A stretch of 64,000 bases of DNA from Tieghemostelium lacteum (taxonomy: Eukaryota > Evosea > Eumycetozoa > Dictyosteliales > Raperosteliaceae). Of this stretch, positions 11,401-22,157 are shown piece after piece. The position numbers and the translations under genes are program-made. The notes beneath the pieces are model-generated. The model did no database searches. It was not told the DNA's origin and saw only the letters and a program-made list of their open reading frames with translations. The stretch lies in NCBI GenBank assembly GCA_001606155.1, contig LODT01000016.1, positions 1 through 64,000 on the forward strand, read 5' to 3'. Every line of letters starts with the position of its first letter. The stretch's first letter is position 1.

Positions 11401-11608
11401 TTTCTCTACATCCCCAACAAACTACATTCATTGAATCTAAATGTTCTCGACAAGTACTTTCATTTTCAAAATAGCCAAATGGTTTTATAGTGTGGTTTTT
11501 ATGTAGTTTATCAATACAATGGTCACACACCGGTTTCATACATTCAAAACAACCAGCTACATAATCTTTATTTAAATGTATTTTACATTTTGGAAAACCT
11601 CCTGACAT
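8492..11608 (-). CDS. B-box zinc finger and Sel1-repeat protein
   Basis: A single-exon gene of 1038 residues. The N-terminus has two B-box-type zinc-binding modules, at about residues 8-45 (CKIHLN...CFECMKPVCDHC) and 53-88 (CREHLD...CWGCREIVCDVC). A linker follows, then a long Lys/Glu-rich segment (about 205-335) with poly-Thr and poly-Ala runs that is probably coiled coil or disordered. Sel1-like repeats occur in two blocks, about 345-620 (QAAFDLGRLNYDG, TQSYFFLAVMYHGGCG) and 820-950 (PRANYELAMMYINED). B-box plus Sel1 architecture suggests a scaffold or adaptor, possibly in protein quality control, but no RING is present to make it a ubiquitin ligase. I do not recognise a named orthologue. 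The start at 11608 is the first ATG and sits directly before the first zinc module. Confidence 0.85.
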   Translation of the reverse strand: MSGGFPKCKIHLNKDYVAGCFECMKPVCDHCIDKLHKNHTIKPFGYFENESTCREHLDSMNVVCWGCREIVCDVCYETYHFAHEIGFFPLLEYTPKDNVIKIQRRFAPSPTETQRIISPSNKNIWSPQSPNTSNNLNQLYHLCQPSLNPTFKTTSSETMVETNNTKKITNLLTFTTLLPRLDSENKPPSNVGGIDNYYFGKLEEPKKSKKDKDKEKEKDKEEDEEKDKEKENPTTTTTTNTTTTATTTSTAAAVDVKKDKKTIKKEKEKLRKEAKKVKKENARIEKEKEKSTGEAKKPSSKKAKGKDKDKPVDKAEEQKKKDEEAAAAAAAKKKEEIVVPIVEKKTIESCQLKAKTCVFEGNLKMAVTHLTDAIGLGDPQAAFDLGRLNYDGELIPVNFFNAFSNFKIAAAMGHTQSYFFLAVMYHGGCGDWLEPDIHMALEWYCKSAKTGNPRAQLISATAIIGGFLREDFHMALTYLKDSAFQSNAESNYILGQYCYYVEMNIKESYRWFKNAIDLGLEHAYFDIGNCFRYMDEPDLVMAYSCYMKACKNNHPNGLNAIGELYLEGKCNGTLGLYLADLFFEKAIIDLRSEEAYDNQCWVRERLEYLGEVKPDEDDLLQLLSAEERELLNIPKPRPIPPPYEKVFSDQIKSTLPKPYPLVSSISLLKEKPMIPLAQAENVTLSSLFKGHIQVPESPVFKNVWKSPKPPNLKRKDSKFDISVHKLVPQLLTEIKSKGNNNVQRFVDNSCKSFKWQIPDLNFIICSQSFELSLVDKTKKDLEFENYLGCFAIEHKKERKQSVLNALEIHKKKEIKALKHVPTMAFIGWLYSELELYEKSIKYYKKAAELAHPRANYELAMMYINEDHLPRDTKKALDYAYAAANAGYLDAHYLVAYLLMKIGEYRESVGWFKKYISINDNINALKSDQRYQLSFVQIGIMYIMCGENGGLVADLQIGFNFLYKGSTDTGCKICGHYCDKIIKASKSTEPNAMLSSLNSILRKEKKRSAERNAFAQINKDKYPREVYKGLMLKYEGTYF

Positions 11609-12010
11609 TTCTCTTTTATCTTCTATCTCTTTATTATTACTATGTTATCTATTATTTTAATTTAAATTATGTGAAATTAAAAAATAAAATGTTCATCACA
11701 ACTCTATTTTATAACACCCAAATTCTTCTTTATATAGAACATCAAATGAGCCCATTTTTAGGTTTCCCACAAAACACCCACACTTAAAAAAAAAAATGTT
11801 TACATTCCCAAAAATAAATAACACACATCTCCCTGTGTTTAATTGATTCTTACAAATTTACATGTGCATAAACTCTAAGTTGGGTACTTTAACTTACTAA
11901 TTTACATTTTGTTGTGATATAGATTATTGTATTGAAATTCAATAAAAAAAAAAAATGAAAAAAATTGTAGATTGATTGAAACTTAAAATATTAATGTGAG
12001 AGGATTTATT
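11609..12010. promoter_or_regulatory. Promoter spacer of the B-box/Sel1 gene
   Basis: AT-rich DNA between the start of the B-box gene and the end of the transporter gene, both on the minus strand. It contains a CAC-rich stretch at 11760-11835. No ORF is supported. Confidence 0.35.
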
Positions 12011-14228
12011 TTATGAGAAATGTGGAACGCCTATCGAAGTCATTATGGCAGTTATAATTGAAGTTACACCTTCACCCAAAACGAAACCAGATGCCACAAC
12101 AATCATATGTTCTTTATAGGAATCTGGATATTCTCTCTTCCAATAAAATTGAACAAATGAACCAATACATCTGGCAATTGTCCAATTTGGAGTTACATAC
12201 ATTCCAATAGCAAATGCAATACCACTGGGGAGATACTTTTCCAGAGATGGTTTAAAAGCCTCTGCAATGGGTATAAGTGAAACTAAAACTGCTGAAACTA
12301 TACAAAATGGCAGAACATTAGTTGCCAAACTACCTCCATTTACCAAACGAGCCATATCCAACCACACCTGACTTGTAGGTGCTGGTAAATCAGTTCCTGG
12401 TATCTCATAGGCAGTCGAATACAATTGATAGGCACACACTGCAAAAAATATAGAAAATAGTGATCCAATCATTTGACCGTAGAATTGAATTCTAGGTGAA
12501 GCTTTCAGTAAATGTCCAGTTTTGAGATCTTGCATCATGTCGCCGGCTTGCTGTGCACCAGCTTCTGCTATTGCACCAGCAACTAAATTTGATAAAACAT
12601 TCTTTGGTGCAATGAATGCAAATAGAATCTGAGAGATCTTACCTATACCACTAACTGGATTCAAGTCTGTGACACCTAGTGCTCTAACGGCAAGAATTGA
12701 AGTCAATAATGCCATTATAATGGCAATTGCAGTTTCATATACCTTAATTTCATAGAGTGGTGAAACTATAGCTACACATGCAATACTAGATACAACTAAA
12801 CCAGTTATCCACCAAAATCTTGGAACTCTTTGGGACAGTGGTGCTGGATCTACAGAAGATTCATGTGAGTACTTGTCAGTCTTACTCCACCCTATCTTAT
12901 ATAAAATAGATTGAATCAAAAGTATAGCAAGAGATACTATACTCTCTGACAGCATTATAAAAAGACTAACCCATAGAATCCAACCCTTTGCACCATTCTT
13001 CCAAGCTAAAGGACTTCCAGGTGCCCAACCAGCAGATTTTGCAATTGGACCTAATATACCCCACCCCAATATGGCACCAGCCAACATGGAGACACCAGTC
13101 TTTGTACCCATAATCATACCTTGACCTACATAACTAAGTGAAGGTGTCAATCCCCAGTTCCATGAATTTGCCATATACATTCCCATTATTGGTATCATCT
13201 TTAACCTAGGCACAAAATAGCTAGCCAGTGTATAAAGTGAACTCAATAAAAAACTGTAAAACAATACCTTCCATTTCAAATTCCATTTTGAAAATAGTAT
13301 TATTTTATCTTTACCATTATCATTATCTGTATCTCTACTATCAGAGATATCGGTTTCACCTATATTATTATTATTATTATTATTATTATTTCTATTTTGT
13401 ATTATTACATTTGAATCATGATCATCGTCATTACCATCTTCATGATCTGAAACTTGATTTAGTTCTTGTGATTCTTCAATTAAACTATTCTGTTGTTGAT
13501 CAATTTCTAACATTTCAGGATGAACTTGATGATTCTTTAGTTTATGTAAAACCTTTATCATCTGTGCCGTTGCAGTACCTGATGGAAACTTTAGTTTCTC
13601 AACGAGAATGGTTTGTTTTCTCAATGGTACTGCAAAGAAAACTCCAAAGAATGCCAAAGCAAATGTCCACAATGACAATGCCCACCAACTGAAATAAACA
13701 GGCATAGGTTCACTTGACCCTGCAGTCTCTTTATGCAACTCCTTTAGTGCTGGTAAAATTCCAACAAAACCACCAGCCAAAGGCATAGTAGCAGTTGCCA
13801 CTGATATAGTTTGTAAAAGTACATTCTCAAAATGATTAAATGGAACAGTTAAATGTTTTTCAATCATTTTAAAAAATAAAAACCCTAATAGTGTTGATTG
13901 AAGACTTGCCATTGTTACCCAACCTGATTGTAATCCAAAATACCTAAATAATAACACTATTAGAATCTAGGATTTTCAAAATAACTATGATTACATACAT
14001 GTTACTAAAACACATTAAACCACCAATTAAAACACCCATAATGATAGATCTTAGAGTGAATTGTTTCTTTAGATCATCGTTATCATCAATGTCAACTTCT
14101 ATTACATCATTTCCTAGTAAGTTTTCTGTGGTACTACCGCCGTATAAAATGTTTTGACTTGTATTTAATATTATATTATCATTTTCATTTCGATCTTGAC
14201 TACCATTTAAAATTTCGGAATTATTCAT
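12011..14228 (-). CDS. Oligopeptide transporter (OPT) family protein
   Basis: A polytopic membrane transporter, probably importing small peptides or metal-chelates with protons. The model is complement(join(12011..13943,13999..14228)), with a 55-base intron that splits a Met codon (AT|G), and 720 residues. The splice gives CFSNMYFGLQSGWVTMASLQ, the OPT first membrane segment with its conserved 'GLQ.GW' stretch. Many hydrophobic segments follow, including FFAVPLRKQTILVEKLKFPS and GDMMQDLKTGHLLKASPRI, the latter resembling the 'KASPR' segment of the fungal and plant OPT/YSL group. An acidic, Asn-rich loop near residues 190-235 is an insertion, presumably cytosolic. The N-terminal 50 residues are acidic and soluble. 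Substrate cannot be assigned from sequence. Confidence 0.9.
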
Positions 14229-14505
14229 GTCATATATGTTGTTTAATTGAAATGATATATTATAAAATAAAATTTTTAAAAATAAAAAGTTAAATGCTTC
14301 GCGATTGGTGTGTTGTTTTCATGGTTCTTTTTTGAGAAAAGAATGTAATTTTAAAAAAATTTAAATCACATCATTATTATTCATTTAACTCAAAAACACA
14401 ATTATTTATTAAATATCTTTATTTCTAAAACGATTAAATATGAATTTTTTTATTTTTATTTTTTTATTTTTATTTTAGTATAAGAATCTCTTATCAGCTA
14501 ATTTA

Positions 14506-16194
14506 ATGAATTTACCTAAAATTCTTATTATAAAGATTTTAGATTATATAGTTAATATAGATGCATTTAGTCATGTATTAGTAAAAACACTTTGTGCATT
14601 TATTTATCAATGTAGATTAGTATCTAAAGATTGGAAAGATAATATAATAACAAGACTACATCTACGCAATGACATCAAGTTTAAAATGACAAATATACAG
14701 AAAATCAGATACCTTACGAAAACTGGGTTACCGATAAGAGCATCAGTTGAAGATGACAATATCACTGAATTGAAATTTACAGGATTGGAATCAGTAATCA
14801 GATCAGTGTATATATCAATACCCACCACATTACCAACTAATCAGTATCTAGAAGCCATCTTTAAATTCATTTCTAAATCTACCATTACAAATTACTATAT
14901 AAGAAACAGTGGTCAAATTGAGAATATATACGATAGTTTATTTGCAGTACCACAAGTACTCGAATATATGGAGAGTCTATCCCTAACCATTAGCGGTATA
15001 TTTGTGTTAGACACTTTACTGGAATCCATGAAATCAACTACTCGTTTGAGATCACTAAAAATCAATTACACTCGTATTATACTCAAAAATGCCGAGGTTC
15101 TAGAAACACATTTTCCAACACTGACAACAATCTCACTCTATAGAACTCCATCTGATATCATTCTACCCATTCTAAGACATGCTAAAAACCTATTGGAATT
15201 TTCAGTATCGAGTTGTGGTGATGATATTCACATTTTGGGACCTATTTTTGAAGAGATTAGTAATAACAAGAGTTTAACCAGTTTATCAGTAGATGATAAT
15301 AACCTAATACTTCCATTTCATTTATTTTCACAACTACTCAACAGAAACCAAACTCTTACTAAACTAAACATGAGTTTTAGTGCGTTAAGTACAGCTGATA
15401 CCAACACAACACCATCTAAAATCACCAACCACACTCTTCTCACACTAGGTATCCTAAGTGACAACATGGAAATTAGCAAACCAATGTTAACAAATTGGCA
15501 AGAACCAAATAGCATAACATCAACAACATTACAATGGATAATCGATAGTAAACTATTAGATATTCTAGAATACTTTCCTAAACTGAGATCCTTAGAATAC
15601 ACAAACAAAGGTTCAGGTGATGGCTACTCCACCCATTTCTTATCACTAATGAACAAGAATCTACCAAATTTGAAATCCATTTCAATATATTCACTACCAA
15701 AACTCATTGGAATTTCCACATTGATTGCTAAAAACACCTATATTACCACTTTAGGTATTAACTGTCGTATATCATACACAATGTTATTAGAATTACTACA
15801 ATGTGACCATCCAACATTAACTAGTATTACCACCTATGTAGATACAAGTCCACTCATTGACTTTATAAGTTTTGCACAAATTCTTGGTAATAATAGAAAA
15901 ATCACTCAGTTATACTTACTTGGTGATTTGTATATAACTTCCACTCCAGATATTTACCTCTATTATCTTAGTCACATTCTAGAGAAAAACTATTACCTGA
16001 CAATCCTGAGTTGGAATATCGCTCGTAAATTCCACAAATCAGAGTTCCTTGCTACACATGAAATACCAAAATCATTAGTTCGTGCAATGACACTTAATAA
16101 CAGTATTGTAAAACTACAAGTATTCTCTTGCTTTGCAGGGTCACCTTTAATGAAAGAGTTAGCACAACTCATGGAAAATAAAACTATAAGTTAA
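14506..16194 (+). CDS. F-box-like / leucine-rich-like protein, family member A
   Basis: An intronless gene of 562 residues with no named orthologue that I know. The first 55 residues resemble a degenerate F-box: MNLPKILIIKILDYIV, then CRLVSKDWKDNII. The rest is a series of poorly conserved leucine-rich segments of about 25-30 residues (LRSLKINYTRIILKN, LTSLSVDDNNLILPF, LTKLNMSFSALS, LKSISIYSLPKL), which suggests a solenoid. Proteins of this build are often substrate adaptors of SCF ubiquitin ligases, but that is inference. The minus-strand neighbour has the same start pattern (LVCQDWKNNVV) and is a diverged paralogue. The two stop codons overlap in a shared TTAA. The start was chosen because the F-box-like helix begins immediately. 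Confidence 0.75.
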   Translation: MNLPKILIIKILDYIVNIDAFSHVLVKTLCAFIYQCRLVSKDWKDNIITRLHLRNDIKFKMTNIQKIRYLTKTGLPIRASVEDDNITELKFTGLESVIRSVYISIPTTLPTNQYLEAIFKFISKSTITNYYIRNSGQIENIYDSLFAVPQVLEYMESLSLTISGIFVLDTLLESMKSTTRLRSLKINYTRIILKNAEVLETHFPTLTTISLYRTPSDIILPILRHAKNLLEFSVSSCGDDIHILGPIFEEISNNKSLTSLSVDDNNLILPFHLFSQLLNRNQTLTKLNMSFSALSTADTNTTPSKITNHTLLTLGILSDNMEISKPMLTNWQEPNSITSTTLQWIIDSKLLDILEYFPKLRSLEYTNKGSGDGYSTHFLSLMNKNLPNLKSISIYSLPKLIGISTLIAKNTYITTLGINCRISYTMLLELLQCDHPTLTSITTYVDTSPLIDFISFAQILGNNRKITQLYLLGDLYITSTPDIYLYYLSHILEKNYYLTILSWNIARKFHKSEFLATHEIPKSLVRAMTLNNSIVKLQVFSCFAGSPLMKELAQLMENKTIS

Positions 16195-18020
16195 TCCTTA
16201 TAGGATTTATTGTATTCGATTTGATGTCTATCAAAAATATTTCCAAGTTTGGTTAGAATTTCTTTGGAGACTTTATCCAAGTCACCAATATCCAGTGAGA
16301 ATAGTGATGAGTTGGAACTTAGTGATTTGTCAAGTAAGGAGTATTGGGTAGCTGTCAGATCGGGTGTTTCAAAATTTGGTCCGTTTATAGATAGATTTTG
16401 CAAAACTGAGTTCTTATTGGCAACAATAGTGGTGAGGGCATCGATATAGTCACTCAATGATTCTCTAGGTTCTGGAGGATTCAATTGTTTATCTTCATTA
16501 TAATTATAATCACCTGATTCTTTTTCATTGACATTAATAATAAAATAGACAACAGTGGCGTTTGATAACAGAGCATTGCATAGTCTTTTTACATCGAAAC
16601 CTTTGGGATCTACAGCGACATATAACGTGGTAATGGATGGATGATTAGATTCTAGAAATTGACAAACCATTGAAAATTCCCAATAATCAAGACTGAGGAT
16701 ATTGAGGTATTTGAATTGTGCAATCTCTGCAAGGAAGTTTGGTATACCTCTGAGTGTGTATTGCTTGTGTGTCAATAGAATCAAAGTTTTCAATATTGGA
16801 CTATTTTGTGATAGAATAGTAACGAGATGAGGATAATTGTTCGCATCAATATCACAACACATTAGATTGGTTATATTTGATAAAACACCAGACCCTTGTT
16901 TAGTGTATTTCACTAAATTGTCATCTAAAGTTAACTTGGGGGAGGATGTTATCTGAGATGGTCCATCCCAGAGATCATAGAGTTTAGTGTAGGTTCCAAC
17001 CTTATCCTTATAATTTGTCACAATTAAAGTTGTAATAGTATTATTCTTGATTTTCGGGTAATTATAGTCTCCAACCTCCATAATCAATCCATCAATAGTG
17101 CAATCCAATGATCTTACAACTTGATTACAATTGAGATATTCTATTAGATTCTTGAATGTCATTGGAGCGCTTGAAAATCCCGTTGATATATATTCAATGG
17201 TTTTGTTGAATTTAACATCATCTAGAAACGAATCAACACTGAACACACTCTCCAGAGATGATATTGTAATAGTTTTCAATACTGGTAAATACTGTAGAAA
17301 ATTTTTTACAATTTCATTGGTAATCTTGGTTTTGAAGTTTATAGTCTCAAGGTACTTGAAACTCTTTAGCCCTTCCCCAGGTACCGCAATCTGAAAATAC
17401 AGTGACCCAATTGTCAATTGTTTTAAATTACATCCTGAAACAAAAAGAGCATCATCAATCAGTTTTACAAAATTATTTTTTTCAGATTCACTAGTATTCC
17501 ATAGATTGGCTGGTGTAACTTTTAATTTCTCTAAGTTCTTTAGTTGACCACCATCTTCCACATCTCTTTTACTTATCAATTCCATCAAATCATATAATAA
17601 AGTATCCTTAGTGTAGATATTAAGTGTATTCAAAGCATTTCCATCTAGAAGCAGTGCCATTTTATCAGCTTTATGTACAGACGATGAAAATCCTACAGAA
17701 TACAAATAAGGTTTTAAAGCTGCTAGTCTAGGTGTTACATCAGGATCTATAATATTATCTACATAAAATCTTACATTGGCACCTATTTTCAATAGATATT
17801 CCATAGATGGTATATCTTTGGTTGGATTTCTGCACTTTATAATAGGTATATTGATCTTTGGAACAACATTATTTTTCCAATCTTGACATACCAATATAAG
17901 AGATTCTAAATATCTACATAGAATTCTAATATCTTTAACTACTGGTGTTTTTTTATAAAAAAAATTTAAATTCAGTGATTGTGATAGAATATCTATCAAT
18001 AAATAATTTGCAATTCTCAT
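16191..18020 (-). CDS. F-box-like / leucine-rich-like protein, family member B
   Basis: An intronless gene of 609 residues, convergent with member A. The N-terminus MRIANYLLIDILSQSL followed by SLILVCQDWKNNVVPKI is a degenerate F-box of the same form as in its neighbour, and the next part (PTKDIPSMEYLLKIGANV) parallels that protein's IQKIRYLTKTGLPIRA. The remaining two thirds hold irregular leucine-rich segments (LKQLTIGSLYFQIA, LKTITISSLESVFS, LNILSLDYWEFSM). Its stop (16193-16191) lies inside the last four bases of the opposite gene. Function unknown; an SCF adaptor role is possible by analogy. The pair looks like an old inverted duplication, since overall sequence similarity is now low. 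Confidence 0.75.
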   Translation of the reverse strand: MRIANYLLIDILSQSLNLNFFYKKTPVVKDIRILCRYLESLILVCQDWKNNVVPKINIPIIKCRNPTKDIPSMEYLLKIGANVRFYVDNIIDPDVTPRLAALKPYLYSVGFSSSVHKADKMALLLDGNALNTLNIYTKDTLLYDLMELISKRDVEDGGQLKNLEKLKVTPANLWNTSESEKNNFVKLIDDALFVSGCNLKQLTIGSLYFQIAVPGEGLKSFKYLETINFKTKITNEIVKNFLQYLPVLKTITISSLESVFSVDSFLDDVKFNKTIEYISTGFSSAPMTFKNLIEYLNCNQVVRSLDCTIDGLIMEVGDYNYPKIKNNTITTLIVTNYKDKVGTYTKLYDLWDGPSQITSSPKLTLDDNLVKYTKQGSGVLSNITNLMCCDIDANNYPHLVTILSQNSPILKTLILLTHKQYTLRGIPNFLAEIAQFKYLNILSLDYWEFSMVCQFLESNHPSITTLYVAVDPKGFDVKRLCNALLSNATVVYFIINVNEKESGDYNYNEDKQLNPPEPRESLSDYIDALTTIVANKNSVLQNLSINGPNFETPDLTATQYSLLDKSLSSNSSLFSLDIGDLDKVSKEILTKLGNIFDRHQIEYNKSYKD

Positions 18021-18213
18021 TTTTTTTGATCAATTGAAATTATAATAAAAAAACAAAAAAAATTCAACAATATCTCATCTTTATTTTTTTACACCATGCA
18101 CAACACTAAAATAGAAAAAGAAAAATTATTTAATTGTAGTAAATAGTGTTTAAAATTTTACAATACAAATATGAATTGTTTTTATAATAAAATATTTGTT
18201 ATTATAACATACA

Positions 18214-21200
18214 ATGGAAGAAACATATTATAGAGAGAATTTGAAAAAACAATATCAACAATTTAATGAAGATCCAGGTGCTATTTTTAATTTACAGTTT
18301 ATTACAGATACTACCAGAAATAATAAAGAAAACTTATTCTTGTGGATTGATGTTGTATTAGAGAGTCCACCCAATCCATATTCTATACCTAAATTACTCT
18401 TAGCTGATTTGACTTGTTTTGAATTTAAAGGTAATCTAATAATAATAGATAATTGTGAAAGATTTTATTTATATTTACAATATACCTACTGAAGAAATAT
18501 GTTTAAAGTTACTAGCAAAGAATGATGAGGTATCAAGAGAGTTTTTGTTACAAATTCTACAACAACCTCCACTACCTGTCATTGAGTTTTTATATTCAAC
18601 AAACATTCCATTTATGGCATTGAAATCAGGTATAACATATAACCCAAGCAAGGCGATTGAATATATCAAATTGGGGTGCCAATTAGAAATAAATTTAGTT
18701 GAAATTCTAACTGATGATCAAATAATAGAGACACTAGAATTGTTTTGCAATGTATGTATTATATCTTACTATTTCATCTTGATTTAGATTACTAATGATC
18801 ATTTTGACAATAGAGTAATATCAACGATAAGAAGGTGATAAAACTATTTATCACAAAAATGTATGCAAGGTTTAATAGTCCAAAAACTACAAGAGCAATC
18901 TTTGAGATCGTTAATGAATACACTCAAAGTTATGTAAAACAATTTGATAAGGTTCCAGGATGGTTTATGAATATACTTAGATTGTACAAAAAAGGTGATC
19001 GAGATTCAGATTATATCCTAATGTTTCTACCAAGAGTTAAAGAGTTTATCCCTATACTATTACGGTCACTGAATAGTCTCAAAGGAATGAAAATATTGGA
19101 AAAATTGGATCTGATTTGTAATATATTTCATGATCACATAGAACCATTTCTATATGACCAAATTAGACCAATATTAGGCCCAGACAATATGACAACCGTA
19201 GCATTGTATTCAGCTTTTAGATCCAATTCCAAAACAATCAAAGAAAAGATAGAATCTGGTGACTTGGGGAATCTAATTCTTAAAGATGTATCACAATTTT
19301 TACTATTCATTTCTAAACATCCAAGTAAATTCACTCAACACCAATTTGAGGAGATTTATCATGAATTGTATAAAACGAAAAAAATAGGAACCTTCAATGA
19401 TTTCGTAACTAATAATATTGATAAAATGGAAAATCTGGTAAGTGAATTTCTATATGTTCACTGTAAATGTCTTTTACCCGAATATAATACAACAATGTTA
19501 AATTGTATTGTAAAAGTACTCACACAATGGGTAAAGGGGGATGAGTTATTGAAATATGGTCAATATATAAAACCAACTTTAAAGGATTTCTATTCAATCA
19601 CTATTCTTGTAAATGAAGAAGGGACTCTACCATTAATTAATCTTTACAAGCTACTGTCTTCATCTTCACCTAATGAAAAAGAATTTGGAGATCTACTGGA
19701 TTCTACATGGTTTGGAATTAAGATTTATGGTAGAATAGCATCGGTAACAAAACTTGTTACTGAGTTTCCAAAAGAATATAAACTACACAAGAAGGAAATT
19801 ATAGAGTTTGCTGAAAAAAAAATTGAAGGTGGATTGAAAGAGGGATTTATGGGTTTATTACTTGCATTGGGAGAAGATGCCATGCAAAGTAGTTCCATTA
19901 GATCTTTGGTGACCACAACATTAAATAAGATGGTAGGAGCAAGCTCTTTATTGTTTGATGACTTAAGAGCTAATGTCAATTTAATGAAATTGGCTGCATT
20001 GGCATTTAAATCGGATGAAAGGGTGTATGACTACATTACCTATATATTTGCATTGTGTTCTATAACTATGGAAAATTTAGGTGATTTGGATCATTGTATT
20101 ACAATCTCAAAAGCATTAAAAGAGTGTCTAGAGTGTCTCGATGCACCTATTCACACTTCTTTAAAACTGATCATTTCCAAGTTATTGGGCTATGAAAGTG
20201 TGCTAATTAGTTTAGTAGAGTATGCAGGTGAATTGGTAGGAGTTATTGACTTTGAAGATTTATATACCGTCAATTTCACAGACCATGATTATTTTGAAAA
20301 TTCAACTAGCAAAAACAAGATTCTTCTCCAAGCAGCATTTGAAATGGATTTTGGTGCAGAAATCTTCGATTATCTAATTATGGATTATTTATATTCTTTA
20401 AATATATCCTATTTAAATTCTATGATGCATGGTGATTTAGATGAAATCTTTAAAAGTTATAATATTTCAATGGCATCAATCATAGATAGAATTGTTGGAT
20501 ATCTTCCAAAGACCTTGTTTAAACCGTTACTATTCAAGTACTATAAAGAGCTTAAATGTTCTGATGAATTCAACAAAAGAAAGCATGATCTGGTTGATAC
20601 TGAGTTGAAATTGGAAATTAAAGGATTTCGAATGAGAGAACTCTACTGGTTATTAGATGAAACTCCCGATCAACTTGAAAAACTATTCAGTTTGAGAAAA
20701 ACCATTACTGAAGACTTTATTCTCGGTATCATTATCCATTATGCATTGAACCAAACAAAGACTGCAGACATTGCACTAGTCTCCAAACAATTCTTTAATA
20801 TCACATCTAGACTTATTTCCAAGCCCCACAATTGCTATCAAGTTGACAAAGACTTGAGTATGGGTTGTAGTGAATGGTCTGTTTTAAAAAATGGTATTAC
20901 AAATGTACTCTATTCAGAACTTCCAAAGATTCCATCTAGTTGGTACCCAAATATAACCAAACTAGTTATTGATCAACTTACATCATTTGATATTCAATTC
21001 TCAGATAATCTATCTACAGTTTGTATAAATCATCCATCTTATTTAGGCTTGGCTGTACAAGTTCTACAACAAACTAAAACTACACTAAAGAAGATTAAAA
21101 TTATGTTCAGTAGACATTTTGAAACAAATTACCAAAGGGAAATCAGGAATTTATTGATCTATCTACTTTCTTTTCTCCTCTCATTGAGGCGAAATGAATG

Positions 21201-21900
21201 TTCATTCAAAAAATTAGTGTTATGTGTTAATGTTATGATACCAGAAATAGTTCCATTCACAAAAGCCATATATTCACATTTCAGAGATACTACTGGTAAA
21301 GCTAAGAATGGGCTATGGATTGACAAACTCAAAATTCAATATGATTATGGTTTTTCATATGAATTTAATTCTACAGAGACACTACAATCTATGTGCCCTT
21401 ATATTGACAGATTACGTATTCATCTCATAGATCAAAATTTAGAATTATTTCATGATAGAAATGGAATTAAAAGGGTGAAAATACTAAATTTCACAAATTT
21501 TTCGGACACCAATCTATCACCAATATTCACAATTAAAAGTTTAAACGCACTTAAAATCGTAACAGAAAATAATTTTATATATCCATTTTTGGACAAACAT
21601 TCCTCAGAGATTATCAAAAATCTTGAACATCTTCACACATTATCACTACAACTTACATTCAATTTATATACAACAATTACAAGTTCACCAACTAAAGAAT
21701 ATAGATATATTCTCCATAAACAATTCATTGAAGAACTACTATCCAAATGGTTTTTATTTGCATCGCAAATAAAATCATTAAAAGTTGTTGAGCTACATAA
21801 TTATATGAACAAACATATTCCACTGCTTGAAGATTTCAGAAATGTCAATACACACCAATTTACTAAACTGAATAACTTTACATTTCAAAAATTAATATAA
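18214..21900 (+). CDS. Large dictyostelid protein with internal F-box-like motif, family member C
   Basis: Three exons by my reading: join(18214..18430,18495..18751,18814..21900), 1186 residues. Intron 2 (62 bases, GTATGT...AATAG) is clear. Intron 1 is either 64 bases (to AG at 18493-18494) or only 31 bases (to AG at 18460-18461); both keep frame, and I prefer the longer. Residues 1 to about 760 are all-helical-looking without a family I recognise. Around residues 795-820 comes ADIALVSKQFFNITSRLIS, an F-box-like helix pair. A leucine-rich-like C-terminal part follows (ITKLVIDQLTSFDIQF, LNALKIVTENNFIYP, IKSLKVVELHNYM). The C-terminal third thus resembles the two preceding genes, and the long N-terminal extension is the new part. 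Function unknown. Confidence 0.7.
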
Positions 21901-22157
21901 ATATTTAACTTTAGTCCTTATTTATATATTATCTGTGTATTTTATTTTAATATTTTATTTTTATAACATGATTTTATTAATTTAATAATTTATTCAAATT
22001 AATGTTGGGATTGTTAGAGGACGTTTGTTCAATGTGTACTGGAATGATTATCAAAATTAAAATTTTAATTGTATTTGATAATAGAAGGAGTGGAAAAAAT
22101 ATATGGACATAATAATAGAATAGTAGAAGTAGAAGTGGAGGAAAATTATCAAGGTGT

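Noticed and set aside
13228-13692. Plus-strand Tyr/His-rich ORF
   Set aside because: It is a shadow of the OPT transporter's Asn/Asp-rich loop on the minus strand; the transporter frame carries the family motifs.
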